The notes: a model not told the origin generated them from the sequence alone. 64,000 nucleotides of DNA from Bacteroides fragilis (GCF_019583405.1 NZ_SZUU01000003.1:62001-126000), one strand, 5' to 3'; positions 28,680-37,877 are shown, numbered from the stretch's first letter. Program-made: numbers and translations.

Positions 28680-28762
28680 TGGGCAAAGATGGATTCGAAC
28701 CACCGAAGTCGAAAGACAGCAGATTTACAGTCTGCCCCATTTGGCCACTCTGGTATTTGCCC
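28680..28762 (-). tRNA. tRNA-Tyr (anticodon GTA)
   Basis: 83 nt with acceptor GGGCAAA/TTTGCCC, anticodon loop containing GTA, a long variable arm typical of tRNA-Tyr, T-arm with GGTTCGAATCC, and discriminator A. It is 8 bp upstream of tRNA-Gly and probably co-transcribed with it. Confidence 0.92.
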
Positions 28763-28834
28763 TTTTGTTTGCTTTTGAGTCCCTTTGCTTTCTCTTAAGT
28801 AGGTTTGTTTCTCAATTGCGATGCAAAGATACAA

Positions 28835-29329
28835 CTATTTATTTAAACTCCAAACAAAATCGATCATTTTTATTGCAGTAATTGCACATTCGTCTCCTTT
28901 ATTACCCAGTTTGCCGCCGGCTCTGTCTTCTGCCTGCTCCATAGTGTTGGTGGTAATTAATCCGTAAATAACTGGTATATCGCCAGTTGCGTTCAGTTGC
29001 GCTACGCCTTGTGTCACTCCCATGCAAACATAGTCAAAATGTGGAGTATCTCCTTTAATTACGCAACCAATGATAATAATTGCATCTATATCGCTATTTT
29101 CCATCATCTGATTAGCGCCGAAGGTAAGTTCGAAACTTCCGGGGACTGTCTTTACCAGGATATTTTCTTCTTTGGCTCCATGTTTCTTCAAAGTTTTCAC
29201 AGCTCCGTCCAGCAGGGCACCGGTGATGTTAGCATTCCATTCGGAAACAACGATACCGAATTTCATTTCTTCTGCATTCGGAACTGAATTAAAATCGTAA
29301 TCTGATAAGTTATGATATGCTGTTGCCAT
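28835..29329 (-). CDS. ribH: 6,7-dimethyl-8-ribityllumazine synthase
   Basis: A 164-residue riboflavin-pathway enzyme that joins 5-amino-6-ribitylaminouracil and 3,4-dihydroxy-2-butanone 4-phosphate. The family pattern is clear: VVSEWNANI near residue 28, the [10 protein letters not shown] segment, the [17 protein letters not shown] stretch with the catalytic histidine, and [17 protein letters not shown] near the C-terminus. The 164 residues are normal length. It lies downstream of the TPR gene with a terminator hairpin between them, and upstream of the tRNA pair. Confidence 0.96.
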   Translation of the reverse strand: MATAYHNLSDYDFNSVPNAEEMKFGIVVSEWNANITGALLDGAVKTLKKHGAKEENILVKTVPGSFELTFGANQMMENSDIDAIIIIGCVIKGDTPHFDYVCMGVTQGVAQLNATGDIPVIYGLITTNTMEQAEDRAGGKLGNKGDECAITAIKMIDFVWSLNK

Positions 29330-29352
29330 AATCTATATGTTTTTGGTTGGTT

Positions 29353-29387
29353 GAAAAAAAGCTACCCAGATTGGTTTGGGTAGCTTT
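29353..29387 (-). terminator. Terminator between the TPR gene and ribH
   Basis: A perfect 11-bp stem (29358-29368 and 29377-29387, 8-nt loop) followed on the minus strand by a U-run, so it serves the TPR gene. ribH would then need its own promoter or partial read-through. Confidence 0.85.
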
Positions 29388-29414
29388 CTATATAATAAGG
29401 TATATACCCCGTTA

Positions 29415-30098
29415 TTATTTTTTCAGCAGTTTAGCTTGCTCGATGTATTTATCGATATCCATTGCCTGATAAGACTGGAAGTATTTGTCCTTAATCTTGG
29501 TGAAGGCTTTTACTGCTTCTTCGTTCTTGCCTTGCTTCATCAGGATTTCTCCGGCTTGGAGCAGGAAGATAGGACTCAGGGTGCTGTTGTCTGCATGATC
29601 TGCCGCTTTCAGAAGAGCAGAAGTTGCTTTATCGAGCTGACCTAACTGAGCGTAGCAGTTACCAATGGCACCTTGAATGGCAGGAGCTACCATTTGGTCG
29701 TCTCCACTGAAACCGTCAAGTGCTTTGATGGCTTCTTCATATTTACCTAAATTCTGGTAGCAGATACCGGCGTATGCCTTTGCCAGATTGGCTGCTTTAG
29801 TACCGCTGAATTGATCGGCTACTTTCAGGAAACCGATAGAACCGATGCTATCACCGTTCAGTGCTTGTTCGTATGCACTTTGCTCAAAGTACTGTTCGCT
29901 TTTGAAAAGAGCAGCCTGTGCTTTTTCTTCACGAGGTTCTGCGTAGAAATTCTTGTAGAGGATTGCACCTGCTACGATTACGATTACGGCTACAACGGCG
30001 CCAATGATTGCTTTTTTGTTTTTAACAAGAAATGCTTCCGACTGTGTCAGTGCATCTTCCACATTCAGTTCGTTGTTGTGGTTCTTTTGTTCTGCCAT
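29415..30098 (-). CDS. Membrane-anchored TPR protein
   Basis: A 227-residue protein with a short polar N-terminus, one transmembrane helix (~33-52, AIIGAVVAVIVIVAGAILY), and then tetratricopeptide repeats (LAKAYAGICYQNLGKYEEAI; APAIQGAIGNCYAQLGQLDKA; GEILMKQGKNEEAVKAF). The topology is like the YfgM/TPR_21 type of periplasmic scaffold proteins; exact function unknown. A -7 box lies 49 bp upstream. Confidence 0.85.
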   Translation of the reverse strand: MAEQKNHNNELNVEDALTQSEAFLVKNKKAIIGAVVAVIVIVAGAILYKNFYAEPREEKAQAALFKSEQYFEQSAYEQALNGDSIGSIGFLKVADQFSGTKAANLAKAYAGICYQNLGKYEEAIKALDGFSGDDQMVAPAIQGAIGNCYAQLGQLDKATSALLKAADHADNSTLSPIFLLQAGEILMKQGKNEEAVKAFTKIKDKYFQSYQAMDIDKYIEQAKLLKK

Positions 30099-30146
30099 TT
30101 TTATATGATTCTTTTTGTTATTTTTTCAACTGGATATTTTGGTCAG

Positions 30147-30154
30147 CAAAAGTA
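30147..30154 (-). promoter_or_regulatory. -7 box of the TPR gene
   Basis: CAAAAGTA on the plus strand is TACTTTTG on the minus strand, matching TAnnTTTG. A weak -33 (TTTCG) lies about 19 bp further upstream. Confidence 0.5.
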
Positions 30155-30228
30155 GTTTTTTTATATATATAAACGAAATTTAGAGGCATCTTTTTTTGTT
30201 TTACGGCCTAAAACCCCGAAAATCTTTC

Positions 30229-30236
30229 TACTTTTG
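30229..30236 (+). promoter_or_regulatory. -7 box of recF
   Basis: TACTTTTG fits TAnnTTTG, 22 bp before the ATG at 30259. No good -33 at the usual spacing. Confidence 0.45.
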
Positions 30237-30258
30237 TAACCAAACTCAATGTGCATAC

Positions 30259-31371
30259 ATGATACTGAAGCGTATATCTATACTGAATTATAAGAACCTG
30301 GAGCAGGTAGAACTGAATTTTTCGGCTAAGTTGAATTGCTTTTTCGGGCAGAACGGGATGGGAAAAACCAACCTGCTCGATGCAGTCTACTTTTTGTCTT
30401 TTTGTAAAAGTGCAGGAAATCCGATCGATTCGCAGAATATTCGTCATGAACAGGACTTTTTTGTCATTCAAGGGTTTTATGAGGCGATGGACGGAACACC
30501 CGAAGAGATTTATTGCGGAATGAAGCGTAGGTCGAAAAAACAATTCAAACGCAATAAGAAAGAATATTCCCGTTTGTCGGATCACATCGGATTTATTCCC
30601 TTGGTAATGGTTTCGCCGGCCGATTCGGAATTGATAGCCGGTGGTAGTGACGAGCGGCGCCGGTTTATGGATGTGGTTATTTCACAGTATGACAAAGAGT
30701 ATCTGGATGCTTTGATCCGTTACAATAAAGCATTGGTGCAACGAAATACGCTGCTGAAGAGTGAACAGCCGGTGGAAGAAGAATTGTTTTTGGTTTGGGA
30801 GGAAATGATGGCACAGGCCGGTGAGGTGGTGTTCCGGAAGCGGGAGGCATTCATCAGTGAGTTTATCCCTATATTCCAGTCATTCTATTCGTATATCTCG
30901 CAGGATAAGGAGCAGGTAGGGCTGATTTACGAGTCACATGCAAGGGGGGCTTCTCTGCTTGAAGTCTTGAAGGAGAGTCGGGTACGGGATAAGATTATGG
31001 GATATTCACTCCGGGGGATACATAAGGACGAGTTGAATATGTTACTGGGTGACTTTCCCATTAAAAGGGAAGGTTCGCAGGGGCAGAACAAGACTTATCT
31101 GGTAGCGTTGAAGCTTGCCCAGTTTGATTTTCTGAAACGTACGGGAAGCACGGTGCCTTTGTTGCTGTTGGATGATATTTTCGACAAGCTGGATGCTTCG
31201 CGCGTAGAACAAATCGTGAAGTTGGTAGCGGGTGACAATTTCGGGCAGATTTTTATAACGGATACAAATCGTGAGCATTTGGATCGTATATTATATAAGG
31301 TAGGCAGTGATTATAAAATGTTCCGTGTAGAAAACGGGGCAATTAATGAAATGGAGGAAAAAGACCAATGA
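30259..31371 (+). CDS. recF: DNA replication and repair protein RecF
   Basis: A 370-residue SMC-like ATPase that helps load RecA at gaps. Walker A is GQNGMGKTNLLDA near residue 31; the signature-like region SQGQNKTYLVALKLA and Walker B PLLLLDDIFDKLD follow near the C-terminus. The ATG at 30259 gives the family start MILKRISILNYKNLEQ; a longer reading would overlap the -7 box. Its last four bases overlap the next gene (ATGA), suggesting translational coupling. Confidence 0.96.
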   Translation: MILKRISILNYKNLEQVELNFSAKLNCFFGQNGMGKTNLLDAVYFLSFCKSAGNPIDSQNIRHEQDFFVIQGFYEAMDGTPEEIYCGMKRRSKKQFKRNKKEYSRLSDHIGFIPLVMVSPADSELIAGGSDERRRFMDVVISQYDKEYLDALIRYNKALVQRNTLLKSEQPVEEELFLVWEEMMAQAGEVVFRKREAFISEFIPIFQSFYSYISQDKEQVGLIYESHARGASLLEVLKESRVRDKIMGYSLRGIHKDELNMLLGDFPIKREGSQGQNKTYLVALKLAQFDFLKRTGSTVPLLLLDDIFDKLDASRVEQIVKLVAGDNFGQIFITDTNREHLDRILYKVGSDYKMFRVENGAINEMEEKDQ

Positions 31372-31658
31372 AACGGAATGATGCGGAGCCTATTGGCAAA
31401 CTGATTCAGAAATATCTACGTCAAGAGAGTCTGGAATCTCCACTGAACGAACAGCGTTTGCTGGATTCGTGGGAAACAGTGTTGGGACCTACTATAATGT
31501 CGTATACAAGAGATTTATATATTCGTAATCAAGTATTATATGTGCATTTGACTTCTGCTGCCCTTCGTCAGGAGTTGATGATGGGAAGGGAACTGCTGGT
31601 TCGTAATCTTAACCAGAAAGTCGGTGCTACGGTGATTACTAATATTATTTTTCGCTGA
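31368..31658 (+). CDS. DUF721 (DciA-like) protein
   Basis: A 96-residue protein with the DUF721 pattern (WETVLGPTIMSYTRDLYIRNQVLYVHLTSAALRQEL). In other bacteria DciA-type proteins with this domain load the replicative helicase and often sit beside recF or dnaN, as here. Overlaps recF by 4 bp. Confidence 0.88.
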   Translation: MKRNDAEPIGKLIQKYLRQESLESPLNEQRLLDSWETVLGPTIMSYTRDLYIRNQVLYVHLTSAALRQELMMGRELLVRNLNQKVGATVITNIIFR

Positions 31659-31673
31659 CAACCGTTATCTCTA

Positions 31674-31720
31674 CCAAGAACGAAGGCTCTGTTTGTATCA
31701 AACAGAGCCTTCGTTCTTGG
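31674..31720. repeat. Perfect 22-bp hairpin between convergent genes
   Basis: Arms 31674-31695 and 31699-31720 are exactly complementary with a 3-nt loop (TAT). No T-run follows on either side. It lies between the recF operon and the convergent PHP gene and could terminate both transcripts. Its AGGCTCTGTTT core recurs in 31721-31770 and again near 54905-55005. Confidence 0.75.
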
Positions 31721-31778
31721 TCAACAGAGCTTCTGTCCGGAGTGGATAAAGCCTCTGTTTCAGTGAAACGTTGTTTGC

Positions 31779-32567
31779 TTAATATTCCAGGAATGGAATC
31801 GTATCTATGACCGGCATTTTCAACTCTTTCAGCTCTTTGCAAGCCCGGTCGTAATAGACCGGATTTTCTAAATCGAGATTGTTGTGTGCATCCAGTCCGA
31901 TGATGGCCGTACATCCTTCATTGGCCGCAATGTGCCAAAACTGTGGACAGGGATAGGTCATTATTCCCCGGGCTTCATTGGTGGCCATATAACCGACATT
32001 GTATTCCAACGGGATGTTTAGTCGTGCCGCAGCCCGGCAGATGTGGCGGCTAATGCTGGTACAATGTGTATCGAATTCCGGATAGGAGCGCATAAAGAGG
32101 TCGGGGTGGGCCAGATAGGCGAATAGTCCGCTCTCCATTCCTTCAATAGAGCTTTCCTCATAGAGGTCGAGCATGTCCCGGTTGGTAGTGTGGTGTCCGA
32201 AGTATGGAAACTTTTCGTCGGTGTGGTAATGATGGTTCCCAAAAAGGATGTAGTCCAACCGGTACTCTCTGATGATTTCTTTCAGCCAATGGGTGTATTC
32301 GGGAAAATATTCGCATTCCAATCCGATTCTGATACTGATCCGGTTGCGGTATTTTTCTTTCAAGGTGCGGATACTTTCTACGTATTCCGGTAATTCCTCC
32401 GGCAGCATACGTATATCCGATACAAAGTCCGTATGATACTTCCACGGACTATGGTCAGAGAAGCCCAGTTCCTGAAAACCACCTTTGATAGCGCTACGCA
32501 CATAGTCTTCGTCGTCTCCTACGGCATGCATACAGCGAGTGGTATGTGTATGATAATTCGTTTTCAT
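31779..32567 (-). CDS. PHP-domain phosphatase, histidinol-phosphatase-like
   Basis: A 262-residue metal-dependent PHP hydrolase. Metal-binding motifs: N-terminal NYHTHTTRC, then GFSDHS, an EYFPEY region, GNHHYHTD, YLAHPDL and GLDAHN at the C-terminus. The HisK-type histidinol-phosphatase assignment is by family resemblance; another phosphoester substrate is possible. Last gene of the operon beginning at 37851; its start overlaps the preceding stop by 4 bp. Confidence 0.85.
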   Translation of the reverse strand: MKTNYHTHTTRCMHAVGDDEDYVRSAIKGGFQELGFSDHSPWKYHTDFVSDIRMLPEELPEYVESIRTLKEKYRNRISIRIGLECEYFPEYTHWLKEIIREYRLDYILFGNHHYHTDEKFPYFGHHTTNRDMLDLYEESSIEGMESGLFAYLAHPDLFMRSYPEFDTHCTSISRHICRAAARLNIPLEYNVGYMATNEARGIMTYPCPQFWHIAANEGCTAIIGLDAHNNLDLENPVYYDRACKELKELKMPVIDTIPFLEY

Positions 32568-33094
32568 TGCGCTATGACGGTATCCATGCGGAAGTCAAAT
32601 TCTTCTGCAGGAACTTCTTCAATCAATTGAAACGGGAAACAAATTCCGGCTTTGGGTGCCGTGATCTGAGGGAGTAAACGGTCATAATAACCTTTGCCGC
32701 GCCCTAAACGATGTCCGTGCCGATCAAAAGCGACACCCGGAATGACTGCCAGATCGATCGCCCGGTAATCGGTGAATCGTGTTCCTGTCGGTTCGGCAAT
32801 GCCATACGAACTTATGGCAAGATCCTGAGGTCCTGTGTAGACACGTAGTTCCAATTCGTCACCTATCACTACGGGAAGTATAATTTTCTTTGACCGGCTC
32901 CATTTCTCAATGAAGGCGTGAGTCTGTACTTCGTCCTTCATTGAGTGATAGAGCAGTATGGTATGCCCTTTTTGGAATTCAGGGTATGCTTCAAGGGTGG
33001 TTAGCACCTTCTCCGACAATGCCTTAAGCGTAGAGTCGGAGTATTTCTTCTTCTCCTGTGCTATCCACTTGCGCAGTTGTTTTTTTCTTTCCAT
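32564..33094 (-). CDS. 5-formyltetrahydrofolate cyclo-ligase
   Basis: A 176-residue enzyme converting 5-formyl-THF to 5,10-methenyl-THF with ATP. Motifs: the basic start RKKLR-like (ERKKQLRKWI), LLYHSMKDEVQT, and the signature VIPGVAFDRHGHRLGRGKGYYDRLLP. The start at 33094 lies 71 bp inside the end of the S41 protease gene in another frame; both reading frames look real. Confidence 0.94.
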   Translation of the reverse strand: MERKKQLRKWIAQEKKKYSDSTLKALSEKVLTTLEAYPEFQKGHTILLYHSMKDEVQTHAFIEKWSRSKKIILPVVIGDELELRVYTGPQDLAISSYGIAEPTGTRFTDYRAIDLAVIPGVAFDRHGHRLGRGKGYYDRLLPQITAPKAGICFPFQLIEEVPAEEFDFRMDTVIAQ

Positions 33095-34751
33095 CTTTCT
33101 TTTCCTCCTTTTGAGGTTCTACGCTGACGGGAGCCTTGGGGAATGCTTCTCCGCTCTCAAGTAGTTCGACAGCCTTTTTCACAGTCTGATCGCTTTGGTT
33201 GAGATATTGAATATAGGCTTCTTTTCCCAGCATATTGTAGATGATATTACCGTAAATGCTCTTTTCCAGTAACTTATATGATTTCTGAATCAGAATATTT
33301 CTCCGTTTGACTCCTTTGCTGTCAGCATAGCGTATGAACTGTTCGACCAGTCCCTGGCGGCGCAGGTAGTTCAACAATGATTCTTCATCTTCATATTTCT
33401 TCAGCTTATCGCGGTTGTTATCCGTATAGTGGAACGTGAACTGAATGGTAAGTCCCTTACTCAGTACCTCGGTCAGATATGAAGTAACACCCGTTGTATC
33501 TTGTGGAACGAATACATCCGGCATGATACCGCCACCACCGTATACCGGACGTCCCAAAGCTGTAGAGTAGCGCAGATTTTCGTCGAGCTTGATACTGTCT
33601 TTCGAGAAGTATTCTCCATGTTCATAACGCGTCAGCCAATCCATTTCGTAGTTGCGGTCTTTGCCATTCTGGTAAGGGCGTTGGATACAGCGTCCGGATG
33701 GAGTATAGTAGCGGGCAATGGTCAGGCGGATAGCTGAGCCGTCGCTGAAATCGATGGGTTGCTGTACCAGACCTTTGCCGAACGAACGGCGTCCTACAAC
33801 CATACCGCGGTCGTTATCCTGGATAGCACCGGTAAAGATTTCACTGGCTGAAGCCGAACCTTCGTCGATCAGTACGATGATAGGCATCTTTTGGCAGCTG
33901 CCTGTTCCGTTGGCAAACTCGTCGGCACGAGGGTATTTGCGTCCTTCTGTGTATACGATCAGTTTACCTTCGGGCAAGAATTCGTTGACCATGCGCACTG
34001 CAGCTTCCATATATCCTCCTGTGTTGCCACGTAAGTCGATGATCAGTCCTTTGCAGTTCTTGTGATTTAGTAAGGCAATGGCATTCAGCAACTCAACATG
34101 TGTAGTACGTCCGAATTTACTAACTTGTATATAGCCGAAGTCATCTGTCAGCATGTATGCCGCATCGATGGTATTTTGCGGAATGTCACCACGTGTGATA
34201 GTGAAGTTCAAAAGCTCTTTCTCCGTAGCGCGCTTCACGCCCAGTTTCACTTGAGTACCCTTCGGCCCTTTCAGAGTGCGCATCGCACGTTCGTTGGTCA
34301 CTTTTTTTCCTACAAACAAACTGTCGTCTACCATCACGATGCGGTCACCTGCCATCAGTCCTACTTTTTCCGAAGGACCTCCCTGAATAACGCTGTTCAC
34401 GTGTATGGTGTCGTCCTGAATGGTGAACTGGATACCGATACCGCTGAAGCTGCCTTCCAGTTCCGATGTCACTTCTTCCAGATTTTGTGCCGGAATGTAG
34501 GTGGAGTGGGGATCCAGCTCTGCCAGAATCTGTGGCATTGCCTTCTCTACGAGGTCGGCCATGTTGACGGTGTCTACATACTGGTCGTCAACAATGCGTA
34601 GCAGGGCATTCAACTTGTTTGAAGATCCGTTGATAATGCCGAGCCGGTTGCCGGCAAAGTGCTTGGCATAAAATGTACCTATCAGAATTCCGATTACCAC
34701 ACTGATAGCAATGATGACAGGGGTAAACCGTGAAGAGTTCTTTGTACTCAT
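33024..34751 (-). CDS. S41-family carboxy-terminal processing protease
   Basis: A 575-residue periplasmic protease with an N-terminal signal-anchor (~8-28), PDZ domain (~80-165, GIGIQFTI ... GLMAGDRIVMVD) and S41 catalytic domain. The nucleophile serine is in DEGSASASEI and the lysine in SFGKGLVQ. The C-terminal region after ~400 is longer than in E. coli Prc-like enzymes but usual in Bacteroidales. The start at 34751 gives MSTKNSSRF; a longer reading adds 11 residues without support. It ends 71 bp inside the cyclo-ligase gene. Confidence 0.93.
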   Translation of the reverse strand: MSTKNSSRFTPVIIAISVVIGILIGTFYAKHFAGNRLGIINGSSNKLNALLRIVDDQYVDTVNMADLVEKAMPQILAELDPHSTYIPAQNLEEVTSELEGSFSGIGIQFTIQDDTIHVNSVIQGGPSEKVGLMAGDRIVMVDDSLFVGKKVTNERAMRTLKGPKGTQVKLGVKRATEKELLNFTITRGDIPQNTIDAAYMLTDDFGYIQVSKFGRTTHVELLNAIALLNHKNCKGLIIDLRGNTGGYMEAAVRMVNEFLPEGKLIVYTEGRKYPRADEFANGTGSCQKMPIIVLIDEGSASASEIFTGAIQDNDRGMVVGRRSFGKGLVQQPIDFSDGSAIRLTIARYYTPSGRCIQRPYQNGKDRNYEMDWLTRYEHGEYFSKDSIKLDENLRYSTALGRPVYGGGGIMPDVFVPQDTTGVTSYLTEVLSKGLTIQFTFHYTDNNRDKLKKYEDEESLLNYLRRQGLVEQFIRYADSKGVKRRNILIQKSYKLLEKSIYGNIIYNMLGKEAYIQYLNQSDQTVKKAVELLESGEAFPKAPVSVEPQKEEKKDGKKKTTAQVDSTGEEEILRLYA

Positions 34752-34829
34752 ATCTTTTTTATGGTTATTGGCTACGGACGACAAACTACCGGGGAGCTGC
34801 GTTGTAGTCAGTTGTTTATGTATGTTGTT

Positions 34830-35267
34830 TCATTTTTCACTCGTATCGACGAAAACGACCTCGATACCTGCACGTTTCAGTAACTCTATTCCGTCTTCCA
34901 GGCGGTAGTGCTCAGAGTACACCACTCGTTTGATGCCTGCCTGTATGATCAGTTTGGCACATTCGATGCAAGGTGAAGCAGTGACATACATCGTAGCACC
35001 GTCACTACTGTTGTTGGAACGTGCTATCTTGGTGATGGCATTGGCTTCAGCATGCAGAACATAGGGCTTGGTGACGTTGTTATCATCTTCACAAACGTTC
35101 TCAAAGCCGGATGGTGTTCCGTTATATCCGTCTGAGATAATCATTTTGTCTTTGACAATCAGTGCTCCTACTTTACGGCGTTGGCAATAAGAGTTTTCCG
35201 ACCAGATGGAAGCCATGCGGATATAACGCTTGTCCAAATCTGATTGTTTGCTGTTTGCTGTGTCCAT
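34830..35267 (-). CDS. dCMP deaminase family protein
   Basis: A 145-residue zinc-dependent deaminase, most likely dCMP to dUMP for dTTP synthesis. Zinc ligands are seen in HAEANAI and SPCIECAKLII; the SDGYNGTPSGFENVCED stretch is typical of the ComEB/dCMP deaminase group. Lies 11 bp downstream of the lipoprotein gene. Confidence 0.92.
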   Translation of the reverse strand: MDTANSKQSDLDKRYIRMASIWSENSYCQRRKVGALIVKDKMIISDGYNGTPSGFENVCEDDNNVTKPYVLHAEANAITKIARSNNSSDGATMYVTASPCIECAKLIIQAGIKRVVYSEHYRLEDGIELLKRAGIEVVFVDTSEK

Positions 35268-35278
35268 TCGCTGCTATA

Positions 35279-35788
35279 TTATTTATTCTTGTCCTTATCC
35301 ACATGAAATACCAGGCATAACTCTCTTCCTCCTTCATCCTTATAATAGATAAAGAGGTTGTCATAATTCCCTTTGTACGAGGTAGCCCTGTTGAGGCCTT
35401 CGACAAATTTGTTGCTAAATCCCAACGGATCACTTTCAGACCCTTTCACGGAAGCTGAGAAAGCATTGCTTTCGCCATTGGCGCTCCAGGTTCCGGTGTA
35501 GGAATGTGACAAAAGCGTTCCGTTAAACTTTCCGCTGATGACATTGTCTGTGGTCTCCCCTTCGAATTTGATTGTGTATGCACCTTCTTTATTTATGTAA
35601 TTCTTGATAGATTGTTCATACTTGTCTTTGTCACCCCAGAAGTCATAAGGTTTATGTTCGTTCTTCTTGGTAATATACGTCAATTTCCATACTTTTCCGG
35701 TAAAGATACCATTCACATCGTCCGAATCGTTGCATCCACTTACAAAAGGGAGCATCAAAAGTAATAATAATAAGTATTTATATTTCAT
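35279..35788 (-). CDS. Small lipoprotein, DUF4847-like
   Basis: A 169-residue predicted lipoprotein with lipobox VSGC (Cys19). The rest is a beta-rich domain (GKVWKLTYITKK; YTIKFEGETTDNVISGKFNGTLL; SYTGTWS). Resemblance to the Bacteroides family DUF4847 is from memory. It overlaps the M3 peptidase stop by 4 bp, so the two are probably translationally coupled. Function unknown. Confidence 0.75.
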   Translation of the reverse strand: MKYKYLLLLLLMLPFVSGCNDSDDVNGIFTGKVWKLTYITKKNEHKPYDFWGDKDKYEQSIKNYINKEGAYTIKFEGETTDNVISGKFNGTLLSHSYTGTWSANGESNAFSASVKGSESDPLGFSNKFVEGLNRATSYKGNYDNLFIYYKDEGGRELCLVFHVDKDKNK

Positions 35789-37851
35789 TTCTTTCTATTT
35801 TTTATTCCGTTTCTGATTAGTAATGCGTCGATCGTAGGCTCTTGTCCCCGGAAACGTTTGTAAAGTATCATCGGGTGCTCCGTTCCGCCTTTCGACAAAA
35901 TGTTACTTCGGAAGGAGTCAGCTACGTCTTTGTTGAAGATTCCTTTTTGCTTGAACAGAGAGAACGCATCCGCATCCAAAACCTCCGCCCATTTGTAGCT
36001 ATAGTATCCGGCCGAATATCCTCCGGCAAATATGTGTGAGAACTGAGTGCTCATACAAGTTTCCGGTACCATAGGCAGTATCTGTGTTTTGGACCATGCC
36101 TGGCGTTCGTACTCTTTTACGTCTCCGTCGAATGGAGTGTTGCGGGTATACCATGCCATGTCCAGCAGACCGAAGCTGACTTGGCGGAGGCAGGCATACG
36201 CTACATTAAAGTTAGAGGCATCTACCAGTCTTTGGATTAATTCGTCGGGCAAAGGCTCTCCTGTCTGATAATGGCTGGCAAAGGTATGAAGAAATTCTTT
36301 CTCGATGCCGAAGTTCTCCATAATCTGTGAGGGGAGTTCTACGAAATCCCAATAGACATTCGTCCCGCTCAGGCTCTGGTAAGTTGAGTTGGCAAACATT
36401 CCATGCAAAGCGTGTCCGAACTCGTGGAGGAAAGTTTCTACTTCGTCATAAGTCAACAAAGCCGGTTTGCTTTCTGTCGGCTTGGTGAAGTTCATCACTA
36501 CCGATACGTGCGGGCGACTGTTCTCGCCTGTGCTTTCTATCCATTGGCCTTTGAATTCTGTCATCCAGGCACCGGAGCGTTTACCTTCACGCGGGTGAAA
36601 ATCCGTATAGAGCACAGCAAGGAAATTACCGTCTTTGTCCATTACTTCATAAGCATCCACATCCTTATGATATACCGGAATATCAGGGTTCTTGTGGAAT
36701 GTGATTCCGTATAATCGAGTGGCTAATCCGAAGACTCCCGCTTTCACTTTGTTCAGTTCGAAGTAGGGACGAAGCATCTCTTCGTTGATGTTGAATTGCT
36801 GGTCCTTCAGCTTGTTGGAGTAGTAGCTCCAATCCCAGGGCATTATCTCAAAATCGTCTCCCTGCTCTTTGCGGGCTAACTCCTGTACTGCTTCATATTC
36901 TTTGCGTGCTGTGGGAGTATAAGCATCCAGCAGTTGGTTGAGAAGGGTATATACAGCATCGCTGGTTTCGGCCATGCGTTTCTTCAGTGTATACTCTGCA
37001 TAATTGTCATAACCCAGTAATTGTGCGATTTCCATGTGGATATTTACTATCCTTTTTACAATTTCCAGGTTGTTATATTCATTATTGTGCGTACACTTCG
37101 TATTGTAGGCCATATAGAGTTCGCGGCGTAAATCGCGGTTGTCGGCATACGTCATGAAGGGAATGTAACTGGGGGCATGCAGTGTGAATACCCATCCATT
37201 CACTCCTTTTTCCCGTGCTGTTTCGGCTGCGGCTTCTATAGCACTTTCAGGCAGACCGTCCAGTTGGCTCTGGTCTGTCAGTGCCAGCTGATAGTTGTTG
37301 GTCTCTTTCAGGTTGTTTTCGCTGAAGTCCAACGTTAGTTTGCTCAGCTCTCTGGTTAATTCACGGTATTTTTCTTTAGCTTCGCCTTGTAGGTTGGCTC
37401 CGCGGCGGATGAATCCGTCATAGGCATTTTCCAGAAGTTTCATTTGTTCCGGAGTCAGTCCTAAAGAATCTTTCTGCAGGTATACAGCTTTGATGCGTTC
37501 AAACAGTGCCTCGTTCAGGCTGATATTATTGCTGTGCTCACTCAGCAGCGGCATCATTTCCTGAGCAGTCTGCTGCAAGTCATCATTAGTTTCGGCACTG
37601 CGTAAATTGCCGAATACGGTTGTTACCCGGTCGAGTAATTCTCCGGACTGTTCGTAGGCCAGAATGGTGTTAGCAAATGTAGGAGTTTCCGGATTGTTGA
37701 CGATGGCATCTATTTCTGCTGCCTGACGGCTGATACCTTCGCGAATGGCCGGTTCATAATGTTCTGTTTTTATTTTATCAAAAGGAACGGTCCCATGCGG
37801 AGTCGTATATTTCTCGAAGAATGGATTTTGTGCATTTGCTATATTTGTCAT
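35785..37851 (-). CDS. M3-family metallopeptidase (Dcp/oligopeptidase A type)
   Basis: A 688-residue zinc peptidase cleaving short peptides. The HExxH motif is in FLHEFGHALHGMFAN, with the distal glutamate expected in DFVELPSQIMEN. The ATG at 37851 gives MTNIANAQNPFF; a longer reading adds 19 residues that overlap the -7 box region. First gene of a six-gene operon running to 31779. No clear signal peptide from this start, so it is probably cytoplasmic. Confidence 0.93.
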   Translation of the reverse strand: MTNIANAQNPFFEKYTTPHGTVPFDKIKTEHYEPAIREGISRQAAEIDAIVNNPETPTFANTILAYEQSGELLDRVTTVFGNLRSAETNDDLQQTAQEMMPLLSEHSNNISLNEALFERIKAVYLQKDSLGLTPEQMKLLENAYDGFIRRGANLQGEAKEKYRELTRELSKLTLDFSENNLKETNNYQLALTDQSQLDGLPESAIEAAAETAREKGVNGWVFTLHAPSYIPFMTYADNRDLRRELYMAYNTKCTHNNEYNNLEIVKRIVNIHMEIAQLLGYDNYAEYTLKKRMAETSDAVYTLLNQLLDAYTPTARKEYEAVQELARKEQGDDFEIMPWDWSYYSNKLKDQQFNINEEMLRPYFELNKVKAGVFGLATRLYGITFHKNPDIPVYHKDVDAYEVMDKDGNFLAVLYTDFHPREGKRSGAWMTEFKGQWIESTGENSRPHVSVVMNFTKPTESKPALLTYDEVETFLHEFGHALHGMFANSTYQSLSGTNVYWDFVELPSQIMENFGIEKEFLHTFASHYQTGEPLPDELIQRLVDASNFNVAYACLRQVSFGLLDMAWYTRNTPFDGDVKEYERQAWSKTQILPMVPETCMSTQFSHIFAGGYSAGYYSYKWAEVLDADAFSLFKQKGIFNKDVADSFRSNILSKGGTEHPMILYKRFRGQEPTIDALLIRNGIKNRKK

Positions 37852-37877
37852 ATCAAGTAATATCAATGTTACATTTA

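Noticed and set aside
28495..28881. Open frame of 128 codons on the plus strand
   Set aside because: It runs antisense through both tRNA genes and the terminator; its length is an accident of tRNA sequence.
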